This document shows positions 18,760-28,197 of a stretch of DNA of 64,000 nt, in pieces. Below the pieces are notes generated by a model, which saw only the letters and a program-made list of their open reading frames with translations, was not told the origin of the DNA and made no database searches. Where the stretch lies: assembly GCA_016702605.1 (NCBI GenBank), contig JADJDQ010000006.1:1-64000 (forward strand). Reading direction: 5' to 3'. Position 1 is the first letter of the stretch; the number at the start of each line of letters is the position of its first letter. The DNA is from Candidatus Intricatilinea gracilis. GTDB lineage: Bacteria; Pseudomonadota; Gammaproteobacteria; Burkholderiales; Burkholderiaceae_C. The position numbers and the translations under genes were made by a program.

Positions 18760-20205
18760 ATGGGTACGAAGCTCAAGGTGGCGGGTTGGATGGCAGTGGG
18801 CGCCGTGGCCGGTGCCTTGGCGACGATGCAGTTGCAGGCCACGGCGCGCAGCGCGATGGCGCCGTTGCCGATCGAGGACGTGCAGCAGCTGACGGCGGTG
18901 TTCGACTGGATCAAGCGCTCGTACGTGGAGCCGGTCGATGAAAAGAAGCTCATCCGCGACGCCATCGCCGGCATGGTGTCTGGCCTCGACCCGCATTCGC
19001 AGTATTTCGAGGGACAGAGTTTCAAGGAGTTTCGTGAGGGTATCAGCGGTAAATTCACCGGTGTGGGTATCCAGATCGAAATGGAAGAAGGTCTGGTCAA
19101 GGTGGTTTCACCGATCGAGGGTTCTCCGGCATTTCGCGCGGGTATCCTGACCGGCGACCTGATTACCCGCATCGACGACACGGCCGTCAAGGGCCTGACG
19201 ATGGATCAGGCGGTCAAGCGCATGCGTGGGCCGAGTGGCACCAAGGTCATGCTGATGGTGTTCCGCAAGGCCGAGAACCGCAGTTTCCCGGTCACCATCC
19301 TGCGCGAGGAAATCCGGGCAAAGAGTGTGCGGTCGAAGGTGGTCGAGCCAGGATACGGTTGGATCCGGGTGTCGCAGTTCCAGGAGCCGACGCTGCGCGA
19401 TTTCGTCGAACAGCTCAAGGAACTGGCGCGCCAGGAGCCGACCATGAAGGGTCTGGTGCTCGACCTGCGCAACGACCCGGGCGGCTTGCTCGACAGCGCG
19501 GTGGGTATCAGCGCCGCCTTCCTGCCGCGTGACGTGGTCGTGGTTACCACCAACGGCCAGATCGCCGAGTCCAAGAGCACGCTCAAGAGCACGCCGTATT
19601 TCTACTCGCGTGACGGCAGCGACTTGCTGGCCGGCCTGCCCGCCATCTACAAGACGGTGCCCATGGTGGTGCTGGTGAACGAGGGCTCGGCCTCGGCCAG
19701 CGAGATCGTGGCCGGTGCACTCAAGGACCACAAACGTGCCGTGATCATGGGCTCGCAGACCTTCGGCAAGGGGTCGGTGCAAAGTGAGTTCGCCCGCCTG
19801 CCCATGCCCAATACGTCGGTCAAGATCACGACAGCGCGGTATTACACGCCGTCGGGCCAGTCGATCCAGGCCAAGGGCATCGTGCCCGATGTGGCGGTGG
19901 ACGAGACCGCCGAAGGCAGCCTGTTTGCGGCCCTGCGCATGCGCGAGGCCGATCTCGACCGCCACCTGTCTGCCGCGGGCGCGTCCCAGGCCAAGGATAC
20001 GGCGCGCGAAAAGGCGCGTGAAGAAGCACTGCGCAAGCTCGAGGAGTCGAGCAAGGACAAGTCGACTCCCGTGCCGCGCCTGCCCGAGTTCGGCGCCGCC
20101 GAAGACTTCCCGCTGCAGCAGGCGCTCAATCGCCTGAAGGGCCGTCCGGTGGTGGTGTCCAAGACCCAGATCGAGCGCAAGGTCGAAGAGCCCAAGAGCA
20201 ATTGA
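18760..20205 (+). CDS. ctpA: C-terminal processing peptidase CtpA (family S41)
   Basis: A 481-residue periplasmic serine protease anchored by an N-terminal hydrophobic segment (about 8-24). A PDZ domain (about 95-180, GVGIQIEMEEGLVKVVSPIEGSPA) precedes the S41 core. The catalytic Ser is in NEGSASASEIVAGAL (about 308-321) and the Lys in GSQTFGKGSVQ (Lys337). Such proteases trim the C-termini of envelope proteins. ATG 18760 gives MGTKLKVAGWM; an in-frame GTG 12 bases earlier sits too close to the GAGGGG ribosome site. The gene is followed by a MoeB/HesA-type gene, an order common in Burkholderiales. The last 50 residues are charged and probably unstructured. Confidence 0.94.
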   Translation: MGTKLKVAGWMAVGAVAGALATMQLQATARSAMAPLPIEDVQQLTAVFDWIKRSYVEPVDEKKLIRDAIAGMVSGLDPHSQYFEGQSFKEFREGISGKFTGVGIQIEMEEGLVKVVSPIEGSPAFRAGILTGDLITRIDDTAVKGLTMDQAVKRMRGPSGTKVMLMVFRKAENRSFPVTILREEIRAKSVRSKVVEPGYGWIRVSQFQEPTLRDFVEQLKELARQEPTMKGLVLDLRNDPGGLLDSAVGISAAFLPRDVVVVTTNGQIAESKSTLKSTPYFYSRDGSDLLAGLPAIYKTVPMVVLVNEGSASASEIVAGALKDHKRAVIMGSQTFGKGSVQSEFARLPMPNTSVKITTARYYTPSGQSIQAKGIVPDVAVDETAEGSLFAALRMREADLDRHLSAAGASQAKDTAREKAREEALRKLEESSKDKSTPVPRLPEFGAAEDFPLQQALNRLKGRPVVVSKTQIERKVEEPKSN

Positions 20206-20348
20206 CCAATTGAGCAAACGAACTTGACGACAGCCGAGCATCGCGTCCTGGCGCGCATGCAGGCTGGTCGGTCCGGCGTTTCGTCGCCACGGCGCTGCCG
20301 GTCTGCCTTGTTGCTGTCGGGCAAGTCTGGCTCGAACCTGTTCACTAC

Positions 20349-21119
20349 ATGAACGACGCCCAACTGCTGCGTTACAGCCGCCACATCATGCTCGATGCCA
20401 TCGGCATCGAAGGCCAGCAACGGTTGCTGGACGCTCATGTGCTTGTCATCGGTGCCGGTGGGCTGGGGTCACCCGTGCTGCTCTACCTTGGCAGCGCCGG
20501 TGTGGGACACATCACCGTGGTCGATCACGACACGGTCGATGCCACCAACCTGCAGCGCCAGGTTGCACACACCGAAGCTCGGGTCGGTTTACCCAAGGTC
20601 GAGTCGGCGGCGCAGGCCATCGCTGCAATCAACCGCGATGTGTGTGTGACGACCATCCAGAAGCGTGCAGATGCTGAATTGCTTGCTGATCTGGTGGCCA
20701 AGGCCGACCTGGTGATCGATTGCTGCGACAACTATGCCACCCGTCAGGCCGTCAACGCAGCTTGTGTGCGCCATCACAAAGCGCTGGTGTCGGGCGCCGC
20801 CATCGGATTCGACGGGCAGATCTCGGTGTGGGACAGCCGCAGCGGCAACTTGCCCTGTTATGCCTGTGTCTTCGCTCCCGACGGTGTCGTACAGGAAGTG
20901 CAATGCGCCACCATGGGTGTGTTCGCGCCACTCGTGGGCATCATCGGCACCATGCAGGCCGCCGAGGCCCTGAAGCTGCTGGCCGGCTGTGGTGACACAC
21001 TGGTCGGGCGCCTGCTGATGCTCGACGGCATGAACATGGAGTGGACCGAGGTGCGGGTTGCGCGCGACGCCGCCTGCCAGGTCTGCGGATCACATCACAC
21101 GCCGGCCGAGCCGGCCTGA
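20349..21119 (+). CDS. MoeB/ThiF/HesA-family adenylyltransferase
   Basis: A 256-residue E1-like enzyme that adenylates the C-terminal Gly-Gly of a ubiquitin-like sulfur carrier (MoaD or ThiS). The nucleotide loop is VIGAGGLGSPVLLYL, followed by DHDTVDATNLQRQ, the QRQV arginine and CDNYATR. Two CxxC pairs (CYAC and CQVC) bind structural zinc, and the Cys in QCATMGVFAPLVGI is at the position that can form a thioester. Whether it serves molybdopterin, thiamine or both is not decided by sequence. It is 143 bp after ctpA and 12 bp before the LOG-family gene. Confidence 0.93.
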   Translation: MNDAQLLRYSRHIMLDAIGIEGQQRLLDAHVLVIGAGGLGSPVLLYLGSAGVGHITVVDHDTVDATNLQRQVAHTEARVGLPKVESAAQAIAAINRDVCVTTIQKRADAELLADLVAKADLVIDCCDNYATRQAVNAACVRHHKALVSGAAIGFDGQISVWDSRSGNLPCYACVFAPDGVVQEVQCATMGVFAPLVGIIGTMQAAEALKLLAGCGDTLVGRLLMLDGMNMEWTEVRVARDAACQVCGSHHTPAEPA

Positions 21120-21131
21120 CCTGGACCCCAC

Positions 21132-22031
21132 ATGGACACTCGCGTCGACGACCTGACCGCACGCAACTTTCCCACGGCGGTGGAAGACGCCGCCCGCATC
21201 GCGACCTCGAGGTATGCCGGACCCGAAAGCGCCTATCGCCTGGCTTTCACCGACTTCGACTTTCTGCTGCGCGACGAACTGCGGCCCGTGCGCATGCAGC
21301 TCGAACTGCTCAAGCCCGAACTGGTGCAGACCGAGCAGGGCATCGAGGCCACCATCGTCATCTTTGGCAGCGCACGTATCCTGGCGCCTGAAGTGGCCGC
21401 AGAGCGGCTGGCCGATGCGCGTGCCAGTGGTGATGCGGCCGCGTTGCGGCGCGCCGAGATCCAGTTCGAGATGTCCGGCTATTACGAGGAAGCCAGGCGT
21501 TTTGCCAGCATCGTGACCTCGGCTTCGGAGCGCTTGACCTCCCCCATCCATGTCGTCACCGGTGGTGGCCCGGGCGTGATGGAGGCGGGCAACCGGGGTG
21601 CCTTCGAGGCCGGTGGCAAGAGCATTGGCCTGAACATCGTGCTGCCCCACGAGCAGGCACCCAACCCGTACATCACGCCGGAGCTGTGTTTCCAGTTCCA
21701 CTACTTCGCGCTGCGCAAGATGCACTTCCTGATGCGGTCCATCGCACTGGTGTGTTTTCCGGGTGGTTTCGGCACCTTGGACGAATTGTTCGAAACTCTG
21801 ACCTTGATGCAGACCGGCAAGTGCCGGCGCCGCCCCATCTTGCTGTTCGGCCGCACCTTCTGGGACAAACTCATCGACATGCAGCACCTGGTCGACACGG
21901 GCATGATCAATGCCGAAGACGTGCACCTGGTTCGTTTCGTCGAAACGGCCGAAGAGGCCTGGTCCATCATCGTGTCGTCGTATGGCCTGGACGCCCAGAC
22001 GTCGATCGGCCAGTTTGCCGTCGACATCTGA
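21132..22031 (+). CDS. LOG-family (lysine decarboxylase-like) nucleotide 5'-monophosphate phosphoribohydrolase
   Basis: A 299-residue Rossmann-like protein of the LOG family. The defining motif PGGFGTLDELFE and the upstream GGGPGVMEAGNRGAFE are both intact. LOG proteins release the base from cytokinin nucleotides or from other nucleoside monophosphates; many bacterial members were mislabelled lysine decarboxylase. An extra N-terminal region of about 75 residues is present compared with the short LOG type, matching the longer proteobacterial subgroup. It closely follows the MoeB-like gene and precedes arginase on the same strand. Confidence 0.9.
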   Translation: MDTRVDDLTARNFPTAVEDAARIATSRYAGPESAYRLAFTDFDFLLRDELRPVRMQLELLKPELVQTEQGIEATIVIFGSARILAPEVAAERLADARASGDAAALRRAEIQFEMSGYYEEARRFASIVTSASERLTSPIHVVTGGGPGVMEAGNRGAFEAGGKSIGLNIVLPHEQAPNPYITPELCFQFHYFALRKMHFLMRSIALVCFPGGFGTLDELFETLTLMQTGKCRRRPILLFGRTFWDKLIDMQHLVDTGMINAEDVHLVRFVETAEEAWSIIVSSYGLDAQTSIGQFAVDI

Positions 22032-22091
22032 GTCATCGACTCTCGGCCACCGTGCCTGTGTGCGGTCGCGCCAAACAATCGGGTGAAGCGC

Positions 22092-23018
22092 ATGACTCCG
22101 TCGACCCGCATCAGCCTGATCGGTGCACCGACCGATATCGGCGCTTCGGCCCGGGGCGCATCGATGGGTCCCGAAGCCTTGCGTGTGGCCGGGCTTGCAC
22201 AGGCGCTCTCAGCCCATGGGCTCGAGGTGTTCGATCGCGGCAATCTCGTCGGGCCGAGCAACCCGTGGCTGACAGCCAGCGAGGGCTATCGCCATCTCGA
22301 CCAGGTCGTGACCTGGAACCAAGCCGTGCATGATGCCGTGCTGACCGAACTCGAACTCGGCCACCTGCCCGTCATGCTGGGCGGCGACCACTGCCTGGCG
22401 ATGGGGTCGATCAGCGCCGTGGCGCGTTTCTGTCGTGGCAAGGCCCGCAAACTGCGAGTGTTGTGGCTCGATGCCCATGCCGACTTCAACACCAGCGCCA
22501 TCACGCCCAGCGGCAATCTGCACGGGATGCCGGTGGCCTGCCTGTGTGGGCATGGGCCGACAGCACTCACGACGCTGGCGGGTGAAGTGCCAGCAATCAG
22601 CCCGAAAAGCCTGCGCCAGATCGGCATCCGCAGCGTCGATGAAGGAGAAAAACGCCTGGTGCAGTCGCAAGGCCTCGAGGTGTACGACATGCGCTACATC
22701 GACGAGATGGGCATGCGCCACGCCATGGAACTGGCTCTGGCCACCCTCGATGCCAACACCCATCTGCATGTGAGTTTCGACGTCGACTTTCTCGACCCCG
22801 ACATCGCCCCCGGTGTCGCTACGACCGTGCGCGGCGGGCCGACCTACCGCGAAGCCCAGTTGTGTATGGAGATGATTGCCGACAGTGGTCGTCTGGCCTC
22901 ACTCGACGTGGTCGAACTCAACCCGGCATTCGACATCCGCAACCGCACCGCCGAGGTGGCGGTGGACCTGATCGAGTCGTTGTTCGGCAAGAGCACCCTG
23001 ATGCGACAGCGCAGTTAG
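22092..23018 (+). CDS. rocF: Arginase
   Basis: A 308-residue ureohydrolase that cuts arginine into ornithine and urea with a binuclear manganese centre. Metal ligands are seen in MLGGDHCLAMGS, WLDAHADFNTS and SFDVDFLDPDIAPG, and the substrate loop in TSAITPSGNLHGMP. The SGNLHGMP and EVNP-like VELNP motifs place it with arginases rather than agmatinases. The ATG at 22092 gives the MTPSTRISLIGAP start; a GTG 9 bases earlier is possible. It stands 60 bp after the LOG gene and faces the EnvZ-like kinase. Confidence 0.93.
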   Translation: MTPSTRISLIGAPTDIGASARGASMGPEALRVAGLAQALSAHGLEVFDRGNLVGPSNPWLTASEGYRHLDQVVTWNQAVHDAVLTELELGHLPVMLGGDHCLAMGSISAVARFCRGKARKLRVLWLDAHADFNTSAITPSGNLHGMPVACLCGHGPTALTTLAGEVPAISPKSLRQIGIRSVDEGEKRLVQSQGLEVYDMRYIDEMGMRHAMELALATLDANTHLHVSFDVDFLDPDIAPGVATTVRGGPTYREAQLCMEMIADSGRLASLDVVELNPAFDIRNRTAEVAVDLIESLFGKSTLMRQRS

Positions 23019-23104
23019 CGCCATGCTCGTCGGGTGGAGCGGTGACGTGGTGCCGGCCACCGGGCACTTGTCGACAGCTGGGGCAGCTTCTGCCCCTGGG
23101 CAGA

Positions 23105-24499
23105 TCAACCGACGCGGCGTAGCCGCACGTGAGCGATCAGGCCGCCGTCGGGTGCATTGGCCAGCTCGAACTGGCCACCCATGCGTGCAATCGCCTTGTC
23201 GACGATGGCCAGGCCCAGGCCGGCACCGGTGGCATGGGTGCGCGCCGCATTGCCCCGGTAAAACGGTGTGGTCAGCTGGCTGAGCATGGCTTGTGGCACA
23301 CCGGCGCCCTGATCGCGCGAGCTCACCACCACCCACTGACCCGATCTGGCGTAGGTGACCTGCACGTGGGCGATGCCGTCCTCGGATCGGCCGTAGCGTC
23401 GTGCGTTCTCGAACAGGTTGGCGAAGACACGTGACAGCTCGGTCTCGTCTGCCAACACCCGCACGTCGATCGCCACACGCGAGACGATCTGCACATGTTC
23501 GTCGCGCACCGACGAGATGACGCGGTCGACCAGCTGCGATAGCAGCACGGGCACCAGCTTGACCTCGCCCGGGCGGGCGTAGTCCATGAACTTGTCGATG
23601 ATGGCGTCGAGCTGGTCGATGTCGGCCGCCATGTTGCGCCGGGCCTCTTCGTCGGCCACACTGATCTCGGTCTCGAGACGCATGCGTGCCAGCGGCGTGC
23701 GCAGGTCGTGCGAGATGCCGGCCAGCATCACGGCGCGGTCTTCCTCGATCTTGGCCAGCTCACGCGCCATGCGGTTGAAGCCACGGTTGACCTCGCGGAT
23801 CTCGCGCGTGGTGGTGTCCTCATCCAGGCGTGACGAATATTCGCCTTCGCGGATGCGGCTGGCGGCAAACGACAGCTGGCGCAGCGGCCGATTGATGAGG
23901 CGGGCAATCAGCGCCGAGCCACACAAGGTGAGCAGAAACGTCAGCCCCATCACCACGAAGGTGGTCTTGCCCGTGACGGCCGACTGCACCCGGCTCGGGT
24001 CGGTCTGGAGCCAGAAGTGGTCGTTCTCGATGCGAAAACCCACCCACAGGCCAGGCGCCTTGTTGACCGAGCTGGCCACCACCGTGGTGTCGCCCAGCGT
24101 GGCACGCAGCTGGGCGCTGATGGTGCGGGTGAAACGATCGACCTCGTAAGGCTCCCACGAGTCACTCGGTTCACGCGGCTGCAGCTTGACCGACTCACGA
24201 TCGGCGATGGTCTTGACCAGCGCCACGCGGTTGACCTGGTCGGTGTACTTGAGGGCTGCACGCGACAGGTTCACCAGTGTGGCGATCTGTTGTGCCGCCT
24301 GCACGCCGCGCGGCTCGAGTTCGAGATAACGCAGCGTGTAGACCCAGCCGACGATGGCCGTGCCCAGCATCAGCGACAGGAGCAGGAAGGTGCGCCAGAA
24401 CAAGCTCAGCGGCAGGTGCCGCCGAACCAGTTGCGACCACACCGGCGGCCTTTGCAGGACCGGTGTACGCAGCGGCTTCGAGGAAGTAAGTGTGGCCAT
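23105..24499 (-). CDS. envZ: EnvZ-like membrane sensor histidine kinase
   Basis: A 464-residue sensor kinase. Two membrane segments (about 33-53 and 190-210) flank a periplasmic sensor of about 135 residues. HAMP (about 212-262, NRPLRQLSFAASRIREGEYS), the dimerisation box GISHDLRTPLARMRLETE with its phospho-His, and the ATPase domain with FANLFENARRYG, DQGAGVP and ATGAGLGLAIVDK follow. HDLRTPLARMR is the EnvZ-subfamily form. The OmpR-like regulator is upstream on the same strand with 140 bp between, so the pair is one unit. The symbol reflects family resemblance; the signal sensed here is unknown. Confidence 0.9.
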   Translation of the reverse strand: MATLTSSKPLRTPVLQRPPVWSQLVRRHLPLSLFWRTFLLLSLMLGTAIVGWVYTLRYLELEPRGVQAAQQIATLVNLSRAALKYTDQVNRVALVKTIADRESVKLQPREPSDSWEPYEVDRFTRTISAQLRATLGDTTVVASSVNKAPGLWVGFRIENDHFWLQTDPSRVQSAVTGKTTFVVMGLTFLLTLCGSALIARLINRPLRQLSFAASRIREGEYSSRLDEDTTTREIREVNRGFNRMARELAKIEEDRAVMLAGISHDLRTPLARMRLETEISVADEEARRNMAADIDQLDAIIDKFMDYARPGEVKLVPVLLSQLVDRVISSVRDEHVQIVSRVAIDVRVLADETELSRVFANLFENARRYGRSEDGIAHVQVTYARSGQWVVVSSRDQGAGVPQAMLSQLTTPFYRGNAARTHATGAGLGLAIVDKAIARMGGQFELANAPDGGLIAHVRLRRVG

Positions 24500-24639
24500 C
24501 GGATGACGCCTGGCAATGGATCAGACGTCCGGTTTGGGTCGCAGGAAGGCGCTGGCTAGGGGCAGGAGTCGATCAGACCAGGCTGACCGGAGCAGGCGCG
24601 GGGGTGCGCCGCTCCACCGGCTGCGGCGCTCCTGCAGTG

Positions 24640-25374
24640 TCAGGCCGTACCGTCCGGAACAAACACATAACCCACCCCCCAGACCGTCTGGATGTAGCGC
24701 GGTTGTGCCGGATCGGGTTCGATCATCTTGCGCAGGCGCGACACCTGCACGTCCAGGCTGCGGTCGAACGGCTCGAATTCGCGGCCACGAGCCAGTTGGG
24801 CCAGCTTGTCGCGCGACAGCGGCTGGCGCGGGTGGCGCACCAGGGCCTTGAGCATCGAGAACTCGCCGGTGGTCAGCGAGATCACTTCGCCTTCGCGCGT
24901 CAGGCGGCGCAGCGCCAGATCGAACTCGAAGGGGCCGAAGGTGACGGTCTGCGGTTCGCGCGACGGAGCACCGGGCGCTTCCATCAGCGGTCGACGGCGC
25001 AGCACGGCATGGATGCGGGCCAGCAGTTCACGCGGGTTGAACGGCTTGGGCATGTAGTCGTCGGCACCCACTTCGAGGCCGACGATGCGGTCGACGTCCT
25101 CGACCTTGGCCGTGAGCATGATGATGGGTGTGATGTCGTTGGCCGCACGCAGACGGCGGCAGATCGACAGGCCGTCTTCGCCCGGCAGCATCAGATCGAG
25201 CACGATCATGTCGACGGTTTCACGCGTCAGGATGCGGTTGAGCGCCTTGCCATCTTCGGCAAGCAGCACTTCGAAGCCTTCCTGCGTGAGATAGCGGCGA
25301 AGCAGGTCACGGATGCGGGCGTCATCGTCGACAACAACGATACGGTCGGTGCGCTGGGGATTGGTAGGGGACAT
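24640..25374 (-). CDS. ompR: OmpR-family response regulator
   Basis: A 244-residue response regulator with a receiver domain (acidic VVVDDDARIR, phospho-acceptor Asp in IVLDLMLPGEDG, Thr in MLTAK, Lys in MPKPFNP) and a winged-helix DNA-binding domain (about 140-240, ending YIQTVWGVGYVFVPDG). SLTTGEFSMLKALVRHPRQP and SRDKLAQLARGREFEPFDRS match OmpR closely. GGAGG lies 4 bases before the ATG at 25374. It is transcribed ahead of the EnvZ-like gene and diverges from a SIMPL-domain gene; a nested palindrome occupies the shared promoter. Confidence 0.93.
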   Translation of the reverse strand: MSPTNPQRTDRIVVVDDDARIRDLLRRYLTQEGFEVLLAEDGKALNRILTRETVDMIVLDLMLPGEDGLSICRRLRAANDITPIIMLTAKVEDVDRIVGLEVGADDYMPKPFNPRELLARIHAVLRRRPLMEAPGAPSREPQTVTFGPFEFDLALRRLTREGEVISLTTGEFSMLKALVRHPRQPLSRDKLAQLARGREFEPFDRSLDVQVSRLRKMIEPDPAQPRYIQTVWGVGYVFVPDGTA

Positions 25375-25389
25375 GCGGCCTCCGAAATT

Positions 25390-25452
25390 TGTAACAGGCA
25401 CGATTGTGCGGACCGAAATTCGATTTTCGGGCGATCCTGACCGCCTGTTACA
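25390..25452. promoter_or_regulatory. Concentric nested palindrome between ompR and the SIMPL gene
   Basis: The outer arms TGTAACAGGC (25390-25399) and GCCTGTTACA (25443-25452) are exact inverted copies. Inside them lies a second inverted repeat, CCGAAA (25413-25418) and TTTCGG (25425-25430), with the same centre at about 25421. The outer repeat carries TGTAAC/GTTACA words like those bound by OmpR/PhoB-type regulators. The left arm starts 15 bp upstream of the ompR ATG, so binding there could autoregulate ompR; the right arm lies about 140 bp from the SIMPL start. Confidence 0.6.
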
Positions 25453-25591
25453 TTTCTTGCGATGACATGCAGAGGCCGGATCTGGCAAATCCGCCGGTAT
25501 TGTGCCCCTGCCGCCTGCTGTGGGGCGCGCAGACGCAGCTAGGTGGTCCGAGGCAAGATCGCAGTTCCCGAACTGCCACGAGAACAAACCC

Positions 25592-26362
25592 ATGACCACA
25601 AGCTGCACATTGCCAACTCTGGGCCTGATCGCCCGCCGCATCACGCTTGTCGCGGCCATCGTGATTGCGCCGACCGGCGCCTGGGCCCAGGCACCTGCCG
25701 GCACCGTCGCCGCAGCCGACGAGGTCGTGCCCGTCGTCAGCCTGATGGCCAGCGCCAGCGCCGACGTGGTGCCCGACACCTTGAGCATCACGCTGCGTGT
25801 GTTGCGCCAAGGCAGCGACTCGGCGGCAGTGCAGGCTCAGATCAAGCAGGTGCTCGACGCTGCGCTGGGTGAAGCCCGACGTGCTGCGGCCAGCCCCGCC
25901 GTCGAGGTGCACACCGGTGGTTTCAACATCAGCCCGCGTTACGGCAACAACGGCAGCATCACCGGCTGGCAGGGCCAGGCTGACCTGGTCGTCGAGGGGC
26001 GTGACAGCGCTCGCGTGGCCGCCCTGGCCGGGCGCCTGGCCGGCATGTCGGTGGTGTCGAGCCACTTCAGTGTGTCGGGTGAGCTGCGTGAGCGCCACTC
26101 GAGCGAACTGGCGGCCGAAGCCATCAAGCGCTTTCGCCGCCGCGCCGCCGAGGTGGCGCAGGGCTTCGGCTACGTCGACGCCGTGCCACGTGAGGTCAAC
26201 GTGAGCCATGCCGACGGCGATTCACCACGCCCCATGCCGATGATGGCGATGGCGCGCGGTGCAGTCATGGCCGACACCGCAGCGCCACTGCCGGTGGAGG
26301 CCGGCGTCGTGCGCCTGACAGCCAGCGTGCAGGGCAGCGTCCGGCTGGTGGGTAAACGCTGA
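25592..26362 (+). CDS. SIMPL-domain (DUF541) periplasmic protein
   Basis: A 256-residue exported protein with a Sec signal peptide (hydrophobic LIARRITLVAAIVIAPTGAW, cut after AQA). The mature part has the SIMPL start VVSLMASASADVVPDTLSIT, the middle NISPRYGNNGSITGWQGQADLVV and the C-terminal LTASVQGSVRL, which are standard for the family (BP26, YggE). YggE-type proteins are linked to oxidative stress, but the activity is not known. The ATG at 25592 is set by the signal peptide. The gene diverges from ompR and may share regulatory sequence with it. Confidence 0.88.
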   Translation: MTTSCTLPTLGLIARRITLVAAIVIAPTGAWAQAPAGTVAAADEVVPVVSLMASASADVVPDTLSITLRVLRQGSDSAAVQAQIKQVLDAALGEARRAAASPAVEVHTGGFNISPRYGNNGSITGWQGQADLVVEGRDSARVAALAGRLAGMSVVSSHFSVSGELRERHSSELAAEAIKRFRRRAAEVAQGFGYVDAVPREVNVSHADGDSPRPMPMMAMARGAVMADTAAPLPVEAGVVRLTASVQGSVRLVGKR

Positions 26363-26410
26363 ATCCGGCCCTGAGCGCCGCACCGGCCGCGCTCGGACGG
26401 CCTTGGCGAT

Positions 26411-27196
26411 TTATTGAGCGGTCCAGCCGCCGTCGACGTTCCAGGCCACACCGCGCACGTTGTCACCCGCCGGCGAACACATGAACACGGCCAGATCGCC
26501 GAGTTGTTCGGGTGTCGTGAACTGCATCGACGGCTGCTTTTCGCCCAGCAGGCGGCGGATGGCTTCGGCGGCGTCGACACCGTCGTTCTGCGCCCGTGCA
26601 TCGACCTGTTTTTGCACCAGCGGCGTGAGCACCCAGCCCGGGCAGATGGCATTGACGGTAATGCCGGTGGTGGCAGTCTCGAGTGCGCTCACCTTCGTCA
26701 AGCCGATCAGGCCATGTTTGGCCGCGACGTAGGCTGATTTCTGAGCCGAGCCGACCAGGCCATGCACCGAAGCCAGGTTGATGATGCGGCCCCAGTTGCG
26801 CGCACGCATGGCGGGCAGCGCCAGGCGGCCGGTGTGAAAGGCCGAGCTCAGGTTGATGGCCAGGATGGCGTCCCACTTCTCGACCGGAAAGTCTTCGACC
26901 GACGCCACGTGCTGCACACCGGCGTTGTTGACCACGATGTCGACGCAGCCGAACTCGGCCACGGCGTAGGCCATCATGGCCTCGATCTCGGCCGGCTTGC
27001 TCATGTCGGCGCCGTGATAGGCCACCTTCACCCCTTGCGCCGCGACCAGGGCGCGCGGGCCCTCGACATCGCCGAAACCGTTCAGCACGATATTGGCGCC
27101 TTGTGCCGCCAGCTTGATCGCGATGCCCAGACCGATGCCGCTCGTCGAGCCGGTCACCAAGGCGGTCTTGCCGCTCAACATCCTGTTCTCTGCCAT
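26411..27196 (-). CDS. bdhA: 3-hydroxybutyrate dehydrogenase
   Basis: A 261-residue short-chain dehydrogenase that interconverts 3-hydroxybutyrate and acetoacetate with NAD, linked to polyhydroxybutyrate breakdown. The cofactor motif TGSTSGIGLGIA, NNAG, the catalytic Ser in LASVHGLVGS and YVAAKHGLIG (Tyr and Lys) are all present. Subfamily marks are VNNAGVQHVASVEDFPVEKWD, CPGWVLTPLV and the lid region ending VAWNVDGGWTAQ. GGAG lies 9 bases before the ATG. It diverges from an alpha/beta hydrolase gene with 119 bp between starts. Confidence 0.93.
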   Translation of the reverse strand: MAENRMLSGKTALVTGSTSGIGLGIAIKLAAQGANIVLNGFGDVEGPRALVAAQGVKVAYHGADMSKPAEIEAMMAYAVAEFGCVDIVVNNAGVQHVASVEDFPVEKWDAILAINLSSAFHTGRLALPAMRARNWGRIINLASVHGLVGSAQKSAYVAAKHGLIGLTKVSALETATTGITVNAICPGWVLTPLVQKQVDARAQNDGVDAAEAIRRLLGEKQPSMQFTTPEQLGDLAVFMCSPAGDNVRGVAWNVDGGWTAQ

Positions 27197-27315
27197 CTCT
27201 GCACACTCCGTCGTGTTGGGTACGATTTCATTATCGGCGTGCCGCGCCGCGCGGGGCTGACGCCCGCTCGCTCGCACACGCTCGAACCATTCACCCGACC
27301 GGAGTCCAAGCCCTC

Positions 27316-28197
27316 ATGACCGAACCCCAACTGCGCCGCGTGGCCTGCCTCGATCCGACTGGTCTGCATGACATGGCGTACTGGCAATGGGGCGACCCGG
27401 ACAATCCGCGCGTGGTGGTGTGTGTGCACGGGCTGACACGGCAGGGGCGCGATTTCGACACCTTGGCGCGCTCGCTGTGCGACGAGTTCCGCGTCGTCTG
27501 CCCTGACGTGGTGGGGCGCGGCCAGTCCGACTGGCTGCGCGATCCCAAGGGCTACCAGCTGCCCACCTACATGGCCGACATGGTCACCTTGCTGGCCCGG
27601 CTCGATGCGACAGAGGTGAACTGGGTCGGCACCTCGATGGGCGGGCTCATCGGCATGGCGCTGGCGTCGCTGAAAGGTTCACCGCTTCGGCGCCTGGTGC
27701 TCAACGATGTCGGGCCTGAGATTGAGTTCGAAGCAGTTGCCCGTATCGCCGCCTATGTCGGTCAGCCGGCGCGATGGGACAGCCTGGAGCAAGCCGCCGC
27801 AGACTTGTGGAAGATCTCGACGGGCTTCGGCCCACACACCGACGAGCAGTGGCTCGCACTGACCCGCCCGCAGGTCATGGCCTTGCCGGATGGGGGGTAC
27901 GGCCCGCACTACGACCCGGCCATCGGTGTGCCGGTGCGTGCCACCACGCCCGAGCTGCTGGCCGCCGGTCAGGCCATGTTGTGGCATGCCTATGACACCA
28001 TCACCTGCTCGACGTTGTTGTTGCGTGGTGCCGATTCCGATCTGCTCAGCCCGTCCACCGCCCAGGCCATGACCCAACGCGGCCCGCGCGCCCGGCTCGT
28101 CGAGTTTGCGGGCGTGGGCCACGCGCCCACACTTCAGGCGCCCGATCAACGCGCCGTGATCGAGTCATTCTTGCGTTCAGCTGCCGCTGGCACTTGA
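27316..28197 (+). CDS. Alpha/beta-fold hydrolase
   Basis: A 293-residue cytosolic esterase-type hydrolase. The oxyanion-side VCVHGLTRQGRDF, nucleophile elbow VGTSMGGLIGM (Ser), acid in LRGADSDLLS and His in AGVGHAPTLQ form the expected triad. The position beside bdhA suggests a possible role in cleaving hydroxyalkanoate oligomers, but this is inference from context only. It precedes relA on the same strand with 122 bp between. Confidence 0.85.
   Translation: MTEPQLRRVACLDPTGLHDMAYWQWGDPDNPRVVVCVHGLTRQGRDFDTLARSLCDEFRVVCPDVVGRGQSDWLRDPKGYQLPTYMADMVTLLARLDATEVNWVGTSMGGLIGMALASLKGSPLRRLVLNDVGPEIEFEAVARIAAYVGQPARWDSLEQAAADLWKISTGFGPHTDEQWLALTRPQVMALPDGGYGPHYDPAIGVPVRATTPELLAAGQAMLWHAYDTITCSTLLLRGADSDLLSPSTAQAMTQRGPRARLVEFAGVGHAPTLQAPDQRAVIESFLRSAAAGT

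Noticed and set aside
19108..20241. A long minus-strand frame across ctpA
   Set aside because: Antisense to conserved protease codons and with no recognisable motif.
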